Source of the DNA: Diphasiastrum complanatum
Taxonomy: Eukaryota > Streptophyta > Lycopodiopsida > Lycopodiales > Lycopodiaceae
Length of the DNA: 64,000 bases
Assembly (NCBI GenBank): GCA_029204225.1
Contig: MU832077.1
Span: 1-64,000 of the forward strand
Reading direction: 5' to 3'
Both the position numbers and the translations under genes were made by a program. Shown here one piece after another: positions 26,732 to 41,228 of this stretch (the first letter of the stretch is position 1; each line of letters begins with the position of its first letter). Below the pieces are notes generated by a model. It worked only from the letters and a program-made list of their open reading frames with translations. It searched no databases and was not told where the DNA came from.

Positions 26732-28640
26732 AAAAGCTATACACTTATTACAATAGTCTGATACTACTCAGAACAGTCAAAGGCTGATTCTAAAATTTGT
26801 GACATAGCATATTCGTTTGTACCTTTCAAGAATGGCCAGATTGCATCTTAGACTGTAACTCTACTGTTATGGTCAAAATACACTTGCTACAATTCTTGAC
26901 ATACCAATGAACTGATTCGATTCATTTTGTGTATACATTATTCATTCTTCAAGATTGTGATCACGATCAGTTTACAAATCAGATCTTTGATGCTCAATGT
27001 ATATCTGTGTGGATACATAATGCTTCTTATAACAGCACACAACTTTAGACTAATATTGGGCCATTGTGAATGAGCTCACTGATCAAAATCCTGAGCTGCA
27101 TCAATGGAAATAACCCACTTATCAGCCCGATGGTACTGTAGCATCAGCCCTAATAATAAAGTCTGCTTCAGCCTGCATCATAGAAATAGTTTATGAGCAC
27201 ACTCAAAAGTTGAATATAATGCTTCACTTAAAAAAAAACCACAGATTCAAGCTATCTTGAAAGCAAGGGATAGTGCCTATTTCAGGATATTCTGAAAATT
27301 AGGTATATTTGGGGTGCGGACTGAAGGTTTTCGAAGCATAATTTGTCCAAAAGGGACATGCCAGGGCAAGATTAAAGCATCGGTTAAGCAGCTTAAAATG
27401 TCAAATCATGAAAGAAACCAGGTGAATATTTGTGAGTACAAGTACATGAAAATTCACAGGCATAATCCAGAGTCCAGACAAGCCCTGAAATGGACTGCAT
27501 TCAACAGTTACTGAATCTGAAGATTTCATATTTTTCAGCACGATCTTACCCTGAATGTGACCTTATATAAATTGCATGCAATTCGTAGATTGATAGAAAC
27601 TTAATGATTCTGTTATGATGTAGGTTTAATAATCCAAGCCTTAAACAAAAAAACTGACATTTTGCAATTTAATGATTAGGAAGTTAAAAAAGAGCTGTCA
27701 TTTACCTACTCAGATCTATTCATTCTAGAATTTGTTGAAAACTTCATCATTATCATTTTGAGATCAAATTCGACAATGTTAGCTGATTCAACTAGCATCA
27801 TTGTTTACAATATGTACACTTTAGATCATATAGTCAAATCAGACCAAGGACCACAAGGCTCCAAACATCCACTCCAGAGTAGTTGGGATTTGAGCACGCA
27901 CCGTTGTAAGTCCAATATCCACCAACTATTGTACATTGCAAATTGGAGAATGAGGCCTTATGTTCTCATGTGAGGATAGAAACAAATGGCTTTGTAAGAT
28001 CCCGAGCTTGAGAGGGAGGGCAAGGGAGATCGAAATCTTACAAAAATGCAAATGGAAATCTCAAGAGTTTCATTGTTTTATATGCTACCAACTCTAGGTT
28101 GAAATCCCTTATTTATCCTCTTAACTAGTGACTTGGTGACCTTAAGAGACATCAACCACTATTTAAAAAGGTTAGCAGTGTTGAAAATTAAGGGTGTAAA
28201 AGTATGAGCGATAGCTCAAAAAGGTCGTTAGACAATCTCGGACTATCATGTGAATTAGCACTGCAAAAGTCTAATCAAGTTCTCTCGATCTGAATATCAA
28301 GCACATAATGGACTGGCCCTAGATCTTTCATGTTGAATTCTTTAGAAACATTCTTTGTGGGAGAAATGACCATAGTATGGCCGTAAATCTTAGAGATGCC
28401 AAATACTATCGGTCATAAAACGGGTGTTTTGTCGGAAATTTGAGATATTGGACCCCTTTTTTTTGGATATCTCAAATTTACAAAACCGGAAACCCGGCAT
28501 GCTATTTCTTTATAAAGGATATATTGGTGAATTTATGAACACATTATTAACCCGACTTTTTGTGATTCCTTGGAAGGTAATTTTGATTACCCGTTGCCAT
28601 GGACGATGTCACGGAAATGGTTAATGGAACTGTTTTCTAA
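26732..28640. other. 3' flank of the carboxypeptidase gene, otherwise unassigned
   Basis: Contains the presumed 3' UTR. The short frames at 27314-27514, 27758-27973 and 28424-28624 resemble nothing known. No repeat boundaries were recognised. Confidence 0.45.
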
Positions 28641-28649
28641 AAATTGTTT

Positions 28650-30884
28650 TCCTTGCTTAAAATCTCTAACAGACATAGAATTGCTTAAGAGCATATAGTC
28701 ATCTACATAAAGTGCAATAATGATGTAGCTTGGACGATCACATTAGAAATAGGCATTCGAGTCAGTAGCATTTGAATGAAAGTTGATCTACAAAAGATAA
28801 TTGTTAATTCATTTGAACCAAGCTCTAGGTGCCTACTTGAGCCCATAAAGAGCTTTTCGAGTCTTACAAACTCAATCTTCTAGACCTTCGATACTATAAC
28901 CTTCATGTAGATATCTTCATGGAAAAACCATTTTTGAAATGCAGTTTGTACATCCATCTAATGTACTTCAGCTGCCGCAATTTTCAACAAGGTTCGAATA
29001 GATGCAAGTTTGACTACATGACTGACTGTATAGTCAATTCCTAGTACTTGGGAGTAGCCTTTGACTATCATTCTTGCCTTCCATTTTGATATCGAGCCAT
29101 CGAACTTGTACTTTCTCTTGAAGATCCACTTGCAATTGATGATTTTCCTTTTGGGTGTGCTTTGACAAGAGTCCAAGTCAAGGATTAGTGAATTGTATTA
29201 ACTATCCATCATTGCTTTCTACATATCAAAGTATGTATTCGATAGTGCATCTTGAACAATAAGTGGCTCTTTTACTGTTGTCCAAAAGTCTTGAGGAGTA
29301 TTCTTGTCTGGTGGAGCATCATTGGAGCATATTTTTGAACCTTTTGTTGTTCATTGTGATTTAAATCATAAGAAGAACGACAAGGTGCAGAAGTGGAAGG
29401 AGTCGAGACATAGTTGTCTTTGATATTGGTAGTCAATGATTCAATATTCGAACCAAAAATAAATTCATGTTTCTTCTTCTTGAAATCATGAAATTTGTCT
29501 TCTAGGACGACTACATCTATGCTAATAAGTGCATTTCTAGATTGTAGATCATCGACCTTGTAAGCCTTGTGATCTGATAGATATCCAAGAAATATTGACT
29601 TGTCAGTCGAATTTCTTCCTTAGATCTGATGGAACTTGAGCATAGCAAATACATCTGAAAATTCTTAGATGGTCTTTGAATGGTTTTGTACTTGACCAAA
29701 TCTCTTCAAGGGTTTTGTTGTTGACGACTTTAGTACTGTAACGATTCTGAACATAGCAGTCCAAAATTTATTCAAAAGATTAGCAACAAATAACATGGAT
29801 CTTACAAACTCAACAAGAGTCCGATTCTTTCGTTTGACTACTCTATTCTACTGAGGACTGTAGCTCAAAAAATATTGTCTCTGAATCCATGATTCACTTA
29901 GAAACATAGTCATAGCATTCGAAATGAACTTTCTCCCTCCATTTGTCCTTAGGGCTTTGATTTTTCTTCTTGTTTGATTTTCAGATAGACGTTTGAATTG
30001 TAGAAAACAAATACATGCTTCTAATTTTTTCTTGATGAACATGATAGTGGTTCGTCAGAAAAATTGTCAATAAATGTAATGAATACATCGATCCTTTGCA
30101 TGATGGGATTTCCATCGAGCCACAAAGACCATAGTGAATCAGATCCAAAATGCCTTTAGCTCAATGAGCTTGGCCTTTAGAAAATCTTGACCTTGCATGC
30201 TTGCCAAGAATAAAAGTCTCACAAGTCTGTTTTTGTGATGACTTGTTGATGTCTAAGCCTTTGACAAAATTGTTGTAGAACACATATAAAAAGTAGATCT
30301 CATATGGAGATGTCCTAGGTGTTTATGCCATAGGATATTCTTGTCTGATGATGCTATAGATGAAGATATTTCTTCTGATGTAAGTGCACATTCATGACTT
30401 GATGTATAGAGATTACCATCCCTATAACCACAATCTTCGAGTTGCAATATTGAAGAAGACATTGATTTGCATTGAATGTGATAGTATGGCCTTGATCAAC
30501 AATTCGACTACTTGATAGTAGATTCTTGGTCAAATTTGGAACATATAAAACATTCTCGATATGTCGAAGATGAACCATCATTGAATCTAATGGTGCTCCT
30601 TTGCCTTTGATCTTAAGAGAGCTAGAGTCTCCAAGACGAATAGAATTGTCATGATATGACAAACAAAAATGCTTGAACCAGTCTCTACGAGATGTCATAT
30701 ATTGTGTTGAGTCGAGATACCAACGTTTAGAATTTGAAGCAATGTTTGATTCAGCCATAAATAGATTTGGGTTGGATTTGTCTTCAAAAGCAGCAGTGAC
30801 TGCAGCATGAACCTATTGGTTCTTGGCCGCAAGGATTCTACAGTCCTTTATATCATGTCCTTTCTTCTTGCAATACTTGTAGAA
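28650..30884 (-). pseudogene. minus-strand Ty1/copia gag-pol, decayed and 5'-truncated
   Basis: Order on the minus strand: CCHC zinc knuckle CKYCKKKGHDIKDC (about 30830-30885), protease-side RWYLDSTQYMT (the family DSGA is degraded to DSTQ) with FGDSS-like and VLYVPNLTKNLLSSS blocks (30354-30758), pre-integrase HKHLGHLHMRS (30270-30330), integrase (RKIKALRTNGGRKFISNAMT, 29848-30042), linker, RT entry CKWIFKRKYKFDGSISKWKA (28958-29176) and RT palm pieces (28650-28957). Stops and frame changes throughout. The right end is cut by the LTR at 30885 just inside gag. Confidence 0.88.
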
Positions 30885-31517
30885 TGTGTACTTTTCACAT
30901 GTGTGAGGACTTCTCAAACAATGTGAATAATCTCCTAAGATGTGTGTGATTGCACGTAGATCAATCTAGATTGAGATACAAGCATACTAGCTCAAAAATC
31001 TAAGGTAAGAGCACTCTACACGTGCATTTATCACAAGCCATTCATCACACATAATGAAAGGAAACTTTGGAAAAACTAAGTATAGATTTAGCTTGCTCTC
31101 TGGTAGAGAGATAATGCTACATAGAGGTTTTGGGTAGAGAGAGAATGTAAAATAAAAATGGAGCTTGCTACATCAAGATCTTGCTACAAAAAACTAGCTT
31201 GAGATCCAAGAGTGTGGAAATGATGAAATTTGATTGGACCTCTAAAACACCACCTCTTATTATGGTTGGACCTCCTACATGCCACCTCTTACAATGCTTG
31301 GACAATTTTGGTGCACCTCACTTCATGATTGGCCCAAATTGACAAATTAGGTCAAGAGGTGATTTTCTAGCATCAAGCCAAGTGTAACTACTAGCATACA
31401 CTACCATGAGCTGATTCGTTTCTAGAATTGGCCTAATCACATATTTAAAAGTGTATAATGAGTGGTTTTGAAAGAGGACCCCCAAACCTCAAGATAGATG
31501 GCTTTTACAATTTCACA
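30885..31517 (-). repeat. 3' LTR of copia element A
   Basis: In the element's own orientation it begins TGTGAAATTGTAAAAGCC and ends GTGAAAAGTACACA. The neighbouring AAGGAGAAA on the minus strand is the likely polypurine tract, just after the RNase H stop. Confidence 0.82.
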
Positions 31518-31539
31518 TTTCTCCTTAAAAGATATCTAT

Positions 31540-31821
31540 CTACTTTACCATGGATCTTGGAATCAAGCCAAGATTAGATCTAAACTTTATGAAAGCACTC
31601 TTGAGAAATGGTTTGGTGAGGAGATCGACAATATATGATAATGATCCAGTATGCTCCAAGTTGATTTCTCCTCCAATGACTTTTTCCCTTAGAAAATGGT
31701 GTGCAATCTCAATCTGTTTGATTCTTGCATGAAAAATAGGATTGTTGGCAAGAGCTTGGGCTGAGATGTTGTCACACTTGATGATAGGTAGATCTCCATC
31801 CTTGATGCACTTGAGTTCCAT
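31540..31821 (-). pseudogene. element A RNase H C-terminus
   Basis: Reads CDNISAQALANNPIFHARIK, then IEIAHHFLREKV and YIVDLLTKPFLKSAFIKFRS, the conserved end of copia RNase H, followed by a stop and the 3' LTR. More of RNase H follows in another frame up to about 31965. Confidence 0.9.
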
Positions 31822-32130
31822 GAGTCATCTTTTGATCCACAAAACCTCTTTACTAGTGGTTGTAAGGGCCTTGTAGTTGACCTCACATGAAGATTAAGAT
31901 ATGGTTTCTTGTTTCTTGGATAACCAAGACACAAGATTCCATCCAATAAATATAGTGAATGCACTAGTGAACTTTCTCACTTGCAAAGTTCGAATCTGAG
32001 TAGGCAACCATTGATAGATCTTCACTTTTGAAGAATAATCCATAATCAAGTGTGTTAGATACGTATTTCAAGATCCTTTTGGCCAATTTGACAATGGCAA
32101 ATCTTTGGATCTTGCATGAATTGACTCAAT

Positions 32131-32960
32131 TTATGCACCACTAAAACTCAAATTGGGCCTAGTAATTGTCAACCATATGAGGGGACTGATAAGACTCCTA
32201 TAAAAGGTGATGTCCTTGAAGGATCTTTCATCCCCTTTGATAGGATCTTTTACAACATGCTCCATGGGAGTATCAATGCTCTTACAATTTTCCATATGAA
32301 ATTTCTTAAGCATAGAGAGAGAGAGCATATCTAGATTGACTAATAAATGTATGATCTTGAAAAAGATCTACTTCTAGTCCTAAGATGTAGTGAAGCTCAC
32401 CTAGATCTTAAATATTGAATTCCTACCTAAAGTACTTTTTGTTTCATCAACAAGTTTCATGCAGTTTCCAACAAGATGATGTCATCTACATATATGATGA
32501 GAATGAAAAGATTAATATTTACAAACTTTATATACAAAGATGGATCATAGGCACTTAGAATGAATCCAAGTGATAAGAGTTGTGAATCCAAGAGATGTGA
32601 ATTGAGCCTTGCATACTAAGACCTTGGGGCTTGCTTGAGCATAAAGGCTTTTGAATAATAAACATACTTTGAATTCATCACCATCTTTGATAGAGCCCTC
32701 GGGTTGCCCCATATAGATCTCTTCCTCAAGGTAGCCATTGAGGAAGGAATTAGAGACATCAAATTAGGACATCATCCACTTGAAATAACATGCAATAGAA
32801 ATGATAATTCTTATAGTGACCATCTTGGCCACAGGTGCAAAGGTGTCTTCATAATCAAGACCATGGATTTGAGCAGATCCTTTGGCACATAGTCTTGCCT
32901 TGACTAAGCTCCCAAGTATGATTAGAAATCAAGGCTTCATACTCCTTTGACATAGCTTCA
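32131..32960 (-). pseudogene. element A reverse transcriptase, broken
   Basis: 32131-32328 gives the RT thumb and the junction GDERSFKDITFYRSLISPLI, and FHMENCKSIDTPMEH. 32440-32520 on the minus strand holds a degraded LIYVDDIIL-like catalytic box. 32690-32900 holds the palm with EEEIYMGQPEGS-like and AVATCAKDLLKS-like blocks in several frames. Frame breaks make it inactive. The plus-strand frame at 32704-32892 is its shadow. Confidence 0.8.
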
Positions 32961-33126
32961 TACCACTCCTTTGATTGGAGTGCATTTTGACAGGCTCATC
33001 ATGAGAGATGAAAAATGCATGACATGAGGTGCCATCCTCAACTTGCTTGACTTTCTCCACATATGTGAGCCTCCTTGGTTTGGATCTCTCTCTCATAGAT
33101 CTTCTTGGTGTAATAGCTTGAAGATG

Positions 33127-33800
33127 CTACCCCTCCACATCTTGATTGGCATCAAGATTGATAATAGATGAAACTCCATGAGTTGCTTTGATCTTGACCG
33201 CATCCAAGTTGAGCTTTTGATCTTCATGGAAGACCACATCTCTTACAACAACCTTGTTAGTAGAGGGAATAAAAACTTTATATGCTTTCTTTGTTAATAA
33301 ATATCCAACCAACACTCCTTTGATAGAACTAGGATCTTGTTTCTTCCTAGTTTCTAGAGGTACATGAACAAAGCACACACAACCAAAGATCCTAAGGTGA
33401 TATACCTTAGGCTTTCCCTTATACAACATCTCATATGGTGTTTTTCCTCCTAGAGCAAGATTTTACAAAGATAATTTGCACAAGAAATTGCTTCTCCACA
33501 AATTTTTTGGGAATAGATGCCTCTATTCTAAGAGCTTTTGCACATTTACAAAGAGTTCTATGTTATCTTTCAGCCACCCCATTTTTTTGGGGGGAATGAG
33601 CACAAGTGAACTCTCTTCTAACTCCCTCTTGCTCACAATAATCATTAAACTTGTTGGAGACATCCTCTCCACCACTATCACATCTCAAAGCTTTTAAATT
33701 ATAAGAGAATTGTTTTTCAACAAAAGCTTTGAATTTGAGAAATACATCAAACACCATAGACTTGGAAGATAAGAGATACACCCAACAAAATCTTGTATAA
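33127..33800 (-). pseudogene. element A integrase
   Basis: 33563-33781 has FLKFKAFVEKQFSYNLKALR followed by CDSGGEDVSNKFNDYCEQEG (second catalytic Asp) and HSPQKNGVAER (catalytic Glu). 33440-33560 continues the fold with breaks. 33127-33429 is the tail with VYHLRIFGCVCFVHVPLETR, DPSSIKGVLVGY and VVVRDVVFHEDQ. Confidence 0.88.
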
Positions 33801-35085
33801 TCATCAAAAAAAATGTGTTAGTGAAATAACAAATCTTGATTGATGACATCAAATTCCAAGCTATATTACCTTATACATCATGTAATATTTTATCAAATAC
33901 ATAAAAATAGTTAAACATGTGAACAACTTACATAGCTCACCAAGGAAAACACAAACTACATACGCAAAAACAATGTGGTCATTGAGATATGTATATTTGT
34001 ATTGAAAGAAGACATGCTATAAATTGTAATATTCTTGAGATTCAAGAAACATAAAAAAAACATGCCATCCTATAAAAATTTATGTCATTCATGAGACTTC
34101 AGTCCACTGAGCATGTTGTACCATGTGAAGGCACCCTTTAGACATCACATGTGTCATATTGCAATTCGAAATGAGGATATTGCCTTCTTTACAATCGTCT
34201 CTTCCCTCTCAGAGAAGATCCATGGATCTTGTGGGAGGACAATTCTATTCCCAATCATTTGTGGCCATAAATTGACCATCTTTTCCATTTCCTCCAAGTC
34301 GTCTCATGCGGCTTTTTTATCTTTGGCACCAATCAAGTGCTCCCAAATTATGTTCCCTACATTCTTCAAGTACAAATGTTGCTACTTTCTCAAAAAAAGA
34401 TTTGATACTGGTGAACCAAAACCAAATTGAGATCTTGCATCTATCTTTAGAGTATAACCTCAATAGCTATGACAATCTTACTAAATCCAGATCTAGCTCC
34501 ACTTCAAGAATGAAGCACAACAAGATTGTAATCTACCTTCTTCTTGGCACATGTGAAGAGCTCAAATACACCACAAAAGACTCAAATTTATTTCATTTGA
34601 ATGAATCTATGTGGCTATGGACACAAAATCACACCTAGTATTGCATTAAACAAGATTTGCAAGCTAAAACACGAGTTTTTTAATCAAAACAAGCTATATG
34701 TGAGTCAAACTTGATGTGTCCACCAACCAGGTTAGGTGCCCTACCTACCTTGATTCAAATGGCTATAACTTCCACAAGACACAATTAATTGAGTTGAAAC
34801 AAATTGCAACACAAAGTAGACTTCATAGCTTTCTAGCAAGCTAGCATACTCCAATTTTGGATCAACCTTGGAGATGCGCCATCAAGTCAAAGTTGACTGA
34901 TCTCATGCATGTCTAAGCATTGCATTTCATACAATACTAGCATGGATCTAATCAAGATGATCCTTGATAAAAAAATCCCTATGAGAAAAATTGAGATGCA
35001 ACTACACCCTCCAAAACTAGATTTCAAGCCAAAATCACATCAAACTTGATAGATGCAAATGAATCTTAGGTAGGATCTAATACCA
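33800..35085 (-). other. element A gag region and leader, decayed
   Basis: Minus-strand pieces such as SFFEKVATFVLEECREHNLG and GGNGKDGQFMATNDWE lie at the expected place of gag, between integrase and the 5' LTR, but stops interrupt them. Plus-strand frames at 34113-34638 are shadows. Confidence 0.5.
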
Positions 35086-35953
35086 TGTGTACTTTTCACA
35101 CATATGAGGACTTCTCAAACAATGTGAATGATCTCCTAAGATGTGTGTGATTGCACATAGATCAATCTAGATTGAGATACAAGCATATTAGTTAAAAAAT
35201 CTAAGACAAGCGCACTCTACACATGCATCTTGATGGAAGAAGTAATGACGATTTGATAAGTCAAAATCTGTGAACAAACTATTGAGTGCAGTGGGACGAG
35301 CCTTCTTTCCTAATGCATGATTGCATCTATCAATAATTGAACAAAGCTATAGTGAACGAAGTCATGTTCAATCTTTTAGCAACTAACATTGAAATCATAA
35401 TTCGTAGTAAAGTGATTTCGTAGCCAAAAAATTATAGAGTGCGAAGTGATGTATAAAATACTACATCGTTGAATTATTCAGCAAATCCGACGAAACAATA
35501 AGAGATTTATCAGTTACAAATGACTATAGAGAAGCATACATTCTGACATGATACTTAACGAATAAAAAGATAGATTGATTCAATAAGTAGCATGTACAAA
35601 TTAGATGAATGAGAGCACAAAACAATAGTGGATGAAAACCGCATACTCTAAACTATCTCTAAGTAATTGAAAAATATGTCTAATGCACCAGGATAGCTAA
35701 TTAGGTCGTAGATTACAATTGGCAGTTAGTCGTAATGCGTTGTCATCCATCCAGTTAGGACTTCCCAAAAATTTACTTGCAAAGTAGTAAAGGCAAGTCT
35801 TTAGCTTCATATCAGGAGGAATAGTAATTGTCGTTCTTTGGCATATTAGACTCCTTTAACTTTTGTCGAAGTCATCCGATATGTCGGAGGTTGTCCGATA
35901 TGTTGGAGCCACCTGTTGAGTGATTCTCGAGTATTTCTATAGACTGTGCAAAG

Positions 35954-36447
35954 ATGGTAAGCATTCAAGTCATCATCTCACTTGATACACTTTATGGATG
36001 GGATCTATGGCAAATGGACATTACAAATGCCTTCTTGAATGGTGATCTTGAGGAGGAAGTGTACATGGAGCAATCCAAGGGCTACATTTCATCAACAAAG
36101 CCAAATCATGTGTGTCTACTACAAAAGAGTATGTATGGCCTTAAGCAAGCACCAAGGAGTTGGTATGCTAATCTTTACACTTTTTTACTCTCTCAAGGCT
36201 TTGTTATGAGTGAGTATGATTATTCACTTTATTATAGGTTTGCTAGAAATGATGTTACCATCTTGCTAATCTATGTGGATGATATGATCTTGAGTGGTGG
36301 AGACAATCAAGATGTGGAGTATATCAAGAGTGCTCTTAAGAAGGCGTTTGAGGTGCATGATCTTGGTGACCTGCATTACATTTTGGGAATAGAAGTGATT
36401 ACAACTTCTCAATCTACTTTCATTTCTCAAGAAAAGTATGCTTCAGC
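35954..36447 (+). pseudogene. plus-strand copia reverse transcriptase inside element B
   Basis: An uninterrupted frame carries DLWQMDITNAFLNGDLEEEV (first catalytic Asp), YMEQSKGYISS, LLQKSMYGLKQAPRSWYANL, the catalytic LLIYVDDMILSGG, and DLGDLHYILGIEV. It stops being RT at KYASA (about 36447), where minus-strand integrase of element C begins. The long open frame makes it one of the better preserved pol pieces here. Confidence 0.9.
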
Positions 36448-36960
36448 CCAAAAGTTCTGGGGTAATTGAGCGTTGACAGTCATGGATCGTGTAACTTCCA
36501 ATAGTGTTCGGTTCTTTCGCTCAGCTACACCATTATGCTGTGGAGTGTAGCTGGTTGTGAACTGATGGTGCATGCCACATGATGATAAGTAGTCCGCCAT
36601 TTCATTTGATAGGTACTCTTCCCCTGAATCAGACTGTAGGGCCTTGATTCTTTGACCAGTCTGATTCTCAGCATATTGCTTTCTTTGAAGCAATTGAATG
36701 CTTCTAACTTGTTCTTTATGAACATGACTCTGGTGAACTAGGATAAGTCATCAATAAATGTAATGAGATAAAGAGCCTGACTCAAAGAGGGTACGCTCAT
36801 AGGACCACATAAGTCATTGTGAATTAGTGACAGAATGGACTTTGCTCTTTTGGCTTGTCCTCTTGGAAGAATTGTTCTAGTTTGTTTCCCTAGTAGACAA
36901 TTTTCACAGACAGTCTGATTAGTTGTAGAAACAACATTGATATTCATATCCTTAATCATT
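36448..36960 (-). pseudogene. element C integrase, N-terminal two thirds
   Basis: 36738-36959 shows CENCLLGKQTRTILPRGQAK (end of the HHCC zinc region) and LSLIHNDLCGPMSVPSLSQA with TFIDDLS (first catalytic Asp). 36427-36693 shows IKALQSDSGEEYLSNEMADY (second Asp) and TPQHNGVAERKNRTLLEVTR (Glu). A frame change lies near 36700. It stops at FWAEAYF. Confidence 0.92.
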
Positions 36961-37640
36961 TGTTATGATGCATGTACAAGATTGAATGCATGTTTAAATG
37001 ACCTAGTCTTTGATGCCAAACATGAGCATCAGAGTTACTCATAGAAAGTACATAATCGTGACTCAAAATATACAAATTTTCTTCTCTATGTGCAGAGAGG
37101 ATTTCATTGGAGTTCCCATCAAAAATAGTACATCGACTAGCAGTAAACAAAGCTCTATAGCCTTGATCAGTGATCTTGCTAATAGATAACAAATTCCTTG
37201 TTAATTTGGGTACGTAAAATACACCATTTAGTTGTCTATCGATGTCGTTAGGGAACTGCAGTCGAATGGAGCCTTGGCCTTCAACCTTGTGTGAACTTGA
37301 GTCGCCGAAGAAAATGTACTTTGAATATGTTGTTGTGAGAGTAGAAAATAAGTTCTTACATGGCATCATGTGCTGTGAAGCACCTGAATCAAGATACCAT
37401 TGATAGGCATCTCTACTTGGCTGATCTTGTACCATGAGCGTCTTGTCCTCTTCTTGTGGATTTCTGATAGTGTCAGAGCCTCCCTCTTGGTGCTGCTGCA
37501 TCTTCTTCCTCGTTTCATTGTGCTTGAGGATGCGACAATCCTTAATGTCGTGATTTGATCTTTTGCAATATCTACAAAAGAGTTTGGTCTTGGATGATTG
37601 TTGTTGACGACTGTGCTACTGCTATGATTGTTGCGTTGAA
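36956..37640 (-). pseudogene. element C protease, pre-integrase and zinc knuckle
   Basis: A 181-codon open frame (36956-37501) includes the aspartic protease site WYLDSGASQHMM, FGDSSSHKVEGQGSI, GVFYVPKLTRNLLSISKITD and the pre-integrase HVWHQRLGHLNMHSI. Upstream at 37540-37590 the minus strand gives a CRYCKRSNHDIKDC-like knuckle in another frame. The active-site DSGA is intact here, unlike in the copia at 28650-30884. Confidence 0.9.
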
Positions 37641-37645
37641 TCTGG

Positions 37646-38330
37646 CTACTCTACCTTTGTCTTCTTGTTCTTGAAGCTATTCTTCTTGGACTGATGCTTA
37701 TTAGAGTACAGTGCCATTGACCTAGTACTCGTTGTTGATAAGCTCTTTCTCCTGACTTCTTCTTGCAATAGACTTGCTGTCAGCTTTTGGAGAGATAGCG
37801 CATGAGTATTACTCAAAAGTAATACTAGGTTGTCATAGGAGAATGGAGACTGGCAAGAAGAGACATTGTGGAGTCTTCTTCTGAGATAGGAGAACCTATG
37901 GCAGCAAGTTTGATTCAGCAACTGTTTGAACTCATTCAGGTAATCGCTAACTGAGGTGCCTTCACTCTCTTGAGTGTAAGGATCTTCTTCCCCATAAAGA
38001 AACGAGTCGATACACCTGAAGTCTCGTAGATACTTGTTAGGATATCCCATGCTTCTTTGGAGGTGGTGCTGTTTGATATGTGAACAATTTGAGTGTCTTT
38101 CAGATTCAAGGATACAATGGCAAGTGCTTTGCCATCCTTTGCTTTCCATGCTGGGAGCAATTCAGGTTCTATCGGTCTAGCTATAGAACTGTTTACGTAT
38201 CCCCATAGCTCCTTCTTGATTAATATCATCCTCGTCTTGAACTTCCACATGTGGAAGTCATCTCCGTTGAATTTGTTGATCAAGGGATCTCTAAGGTTGA
38301 ACCTTCCATTGTAATCGAGTAGTAGAGATA
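37646..38330 (-). pseudogene. element C gag
   Basis: 38283-37936 reads INKFNGDDFHMWKFKTRMIL, IKKELWGYVN, and TSKEAWDILTSIYETSGVST, the UBN2-type copia gag. 38149-37646 continues after a frame change with SVSDYLNEFKQLLNQ and the basic tail. One frameshift near 37950 separates the two. Confidence 0.9.
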
Positions 38331-38435
38331 GAATACAAACAGAATAAACTAGTTCTATAGAACAAGGACATATTAAGTTCTATTATAAATCCTAGACTCT
38401 AGTAATCCAATAAACCAGTGCTTTCATACCACATC

Positions 38436-39830
<1,395 letters not shown>

Positions 39831-39837
39831 ACTTCAA

Positions 39838-39952
39838 CATGTGTTCTCAAGGAAATGCGTAGCTGATATCTTCACCAAAGTATTGGAAAAGGACTTGTTC
39901 ATGAAGCATAGGACATCACTTGGAGTGTTATCAAAGTCTATGTAAGAGCAAG
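39838..39952 (+). pseudogene. plus-strand copia RNase H end inside element B
   Basis: Reads KCVADIFTKVLEKDLFMKHR, TSLGVLSKSM and a stop, the conserved copia C-terminus (ADIFTKPLPK...LG). It is on the same strand as the RT at 35954-36447 and was probably once continuous with it, before element C was inserted. Confidence 0.85.
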
Positions 39953-40011
39953 TGTGCTCTGATAAGAATTTGATACTATGAAAAGTATCTAATGATATCG
40001 CTCTGATACCA

Positions 40012-40960
40012 TGATGGAAGAAGGAATGGCAATTTGATAAGTCAAAGTCTGTGAACGAACTATCGAGCGTAGCGGGACGAGCCTTCTTTCCTAATGCATG
40101 ACTACGTCTATCAATAATTAAACAAAGCTATAATGACAAAAGTCACGTTCACTCTTTTAGCAACTAAATTTGAAATCATCGGGACTAAAGTGATTTTGTA
40201 GCCAAACAATTTCAGAGTGCGAAGTGATGTATAAAATATTGCAGCGGTGAAGTATTCAACAAATCAAACGAAACAAAAAGAGATTTATCAGTTACAAATG
40301 ACTACAGAGAAGCATACATTTTGATATGATCTTGAACGCAATAAGAAGATAGATTGATTCAGTAAGTAGCATGTACAAATCATATGATGAGAACACAAAG
40401 CAATAGTGGATGAAAACCGTGTAGTCTAAACTATCTCTAAGTAGTTGAAAAATATGTCTGATGCACTTCCTCGAGTAAGCAGTAAACGCTAGTAGCAATA
40501 CTGTAATGGAGCTCTGAAAAATCTTTTAGAGACTTCATTACACTCTTACTTTGTAAGTTTTTGATGATCAACTATTTATACTAAAACAAGCTAATCCAAT
40601 AGGATAGCTAATCAGGTCATAGATCGCAATTGGCAGTTAGCCGTAATGCGTTGTCATCCATCCAATTAGGACTTCCCAGAAAATTACTTGCCAAGTAGTT
40701 AGGGCAAGTCTTTAGCTTCATATCAGGCCAATCAGTAACTATCGTTCTTCGAGATGCTAGACTCCTTTGACTTTCGTCAGAGTCATCCGATATGCCGGAG
40801 GTTGTCCGATATGTCGGAGCCACCTATTGAGCAATTCTTGAGTATTTTGGCAGATTCTGTAGAAACACGAATAAAACTACAGAATTGGATAATGGAATGG
40901 ATGTAGATTAAAGATCAATTATTCTGATGGCATCACTCCTGATAGTAGAATAATCCAACA
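40012..40960. repeat. right LTR of element B
   Basis: TGATGGAAG to AATCCAACA, 949 bp. A primer-site complement (CTCTGATACCA) lies directly to its left. It retains a ~136-bp segment (about 40479-40605) deleted from the left copy. Confidence 0.75.
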
Positions 40961-41228
40961 ATATATTACAAACCTTTCATCACACATAATGAAAGGACAC
41001 TTTGGATGGAAAAAAAACTAAGTATAGATTTGCCTTGCTCTCGAGTAGAGAGAGAATGCTACATAGATTTCTCGGGTAGAGAGGGAATGTCAAATAAAAA
41101 CTAAGTGTTGGAGCTTGCTATATCAAAATCTTGCTACAAAAAACTAAGTATGGACTCACCCTCACTCCCACTCATAGTAGCTCGAGATCCAAGAGTGGGA
41201 AAATGATGAAATTTGATTGGACATCTGT

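Noticed and set aside
34113-34638. Plus-strand ORFs in the gag region of element A
   Set aside because: They are shadows of a decayed minus-strand gag.
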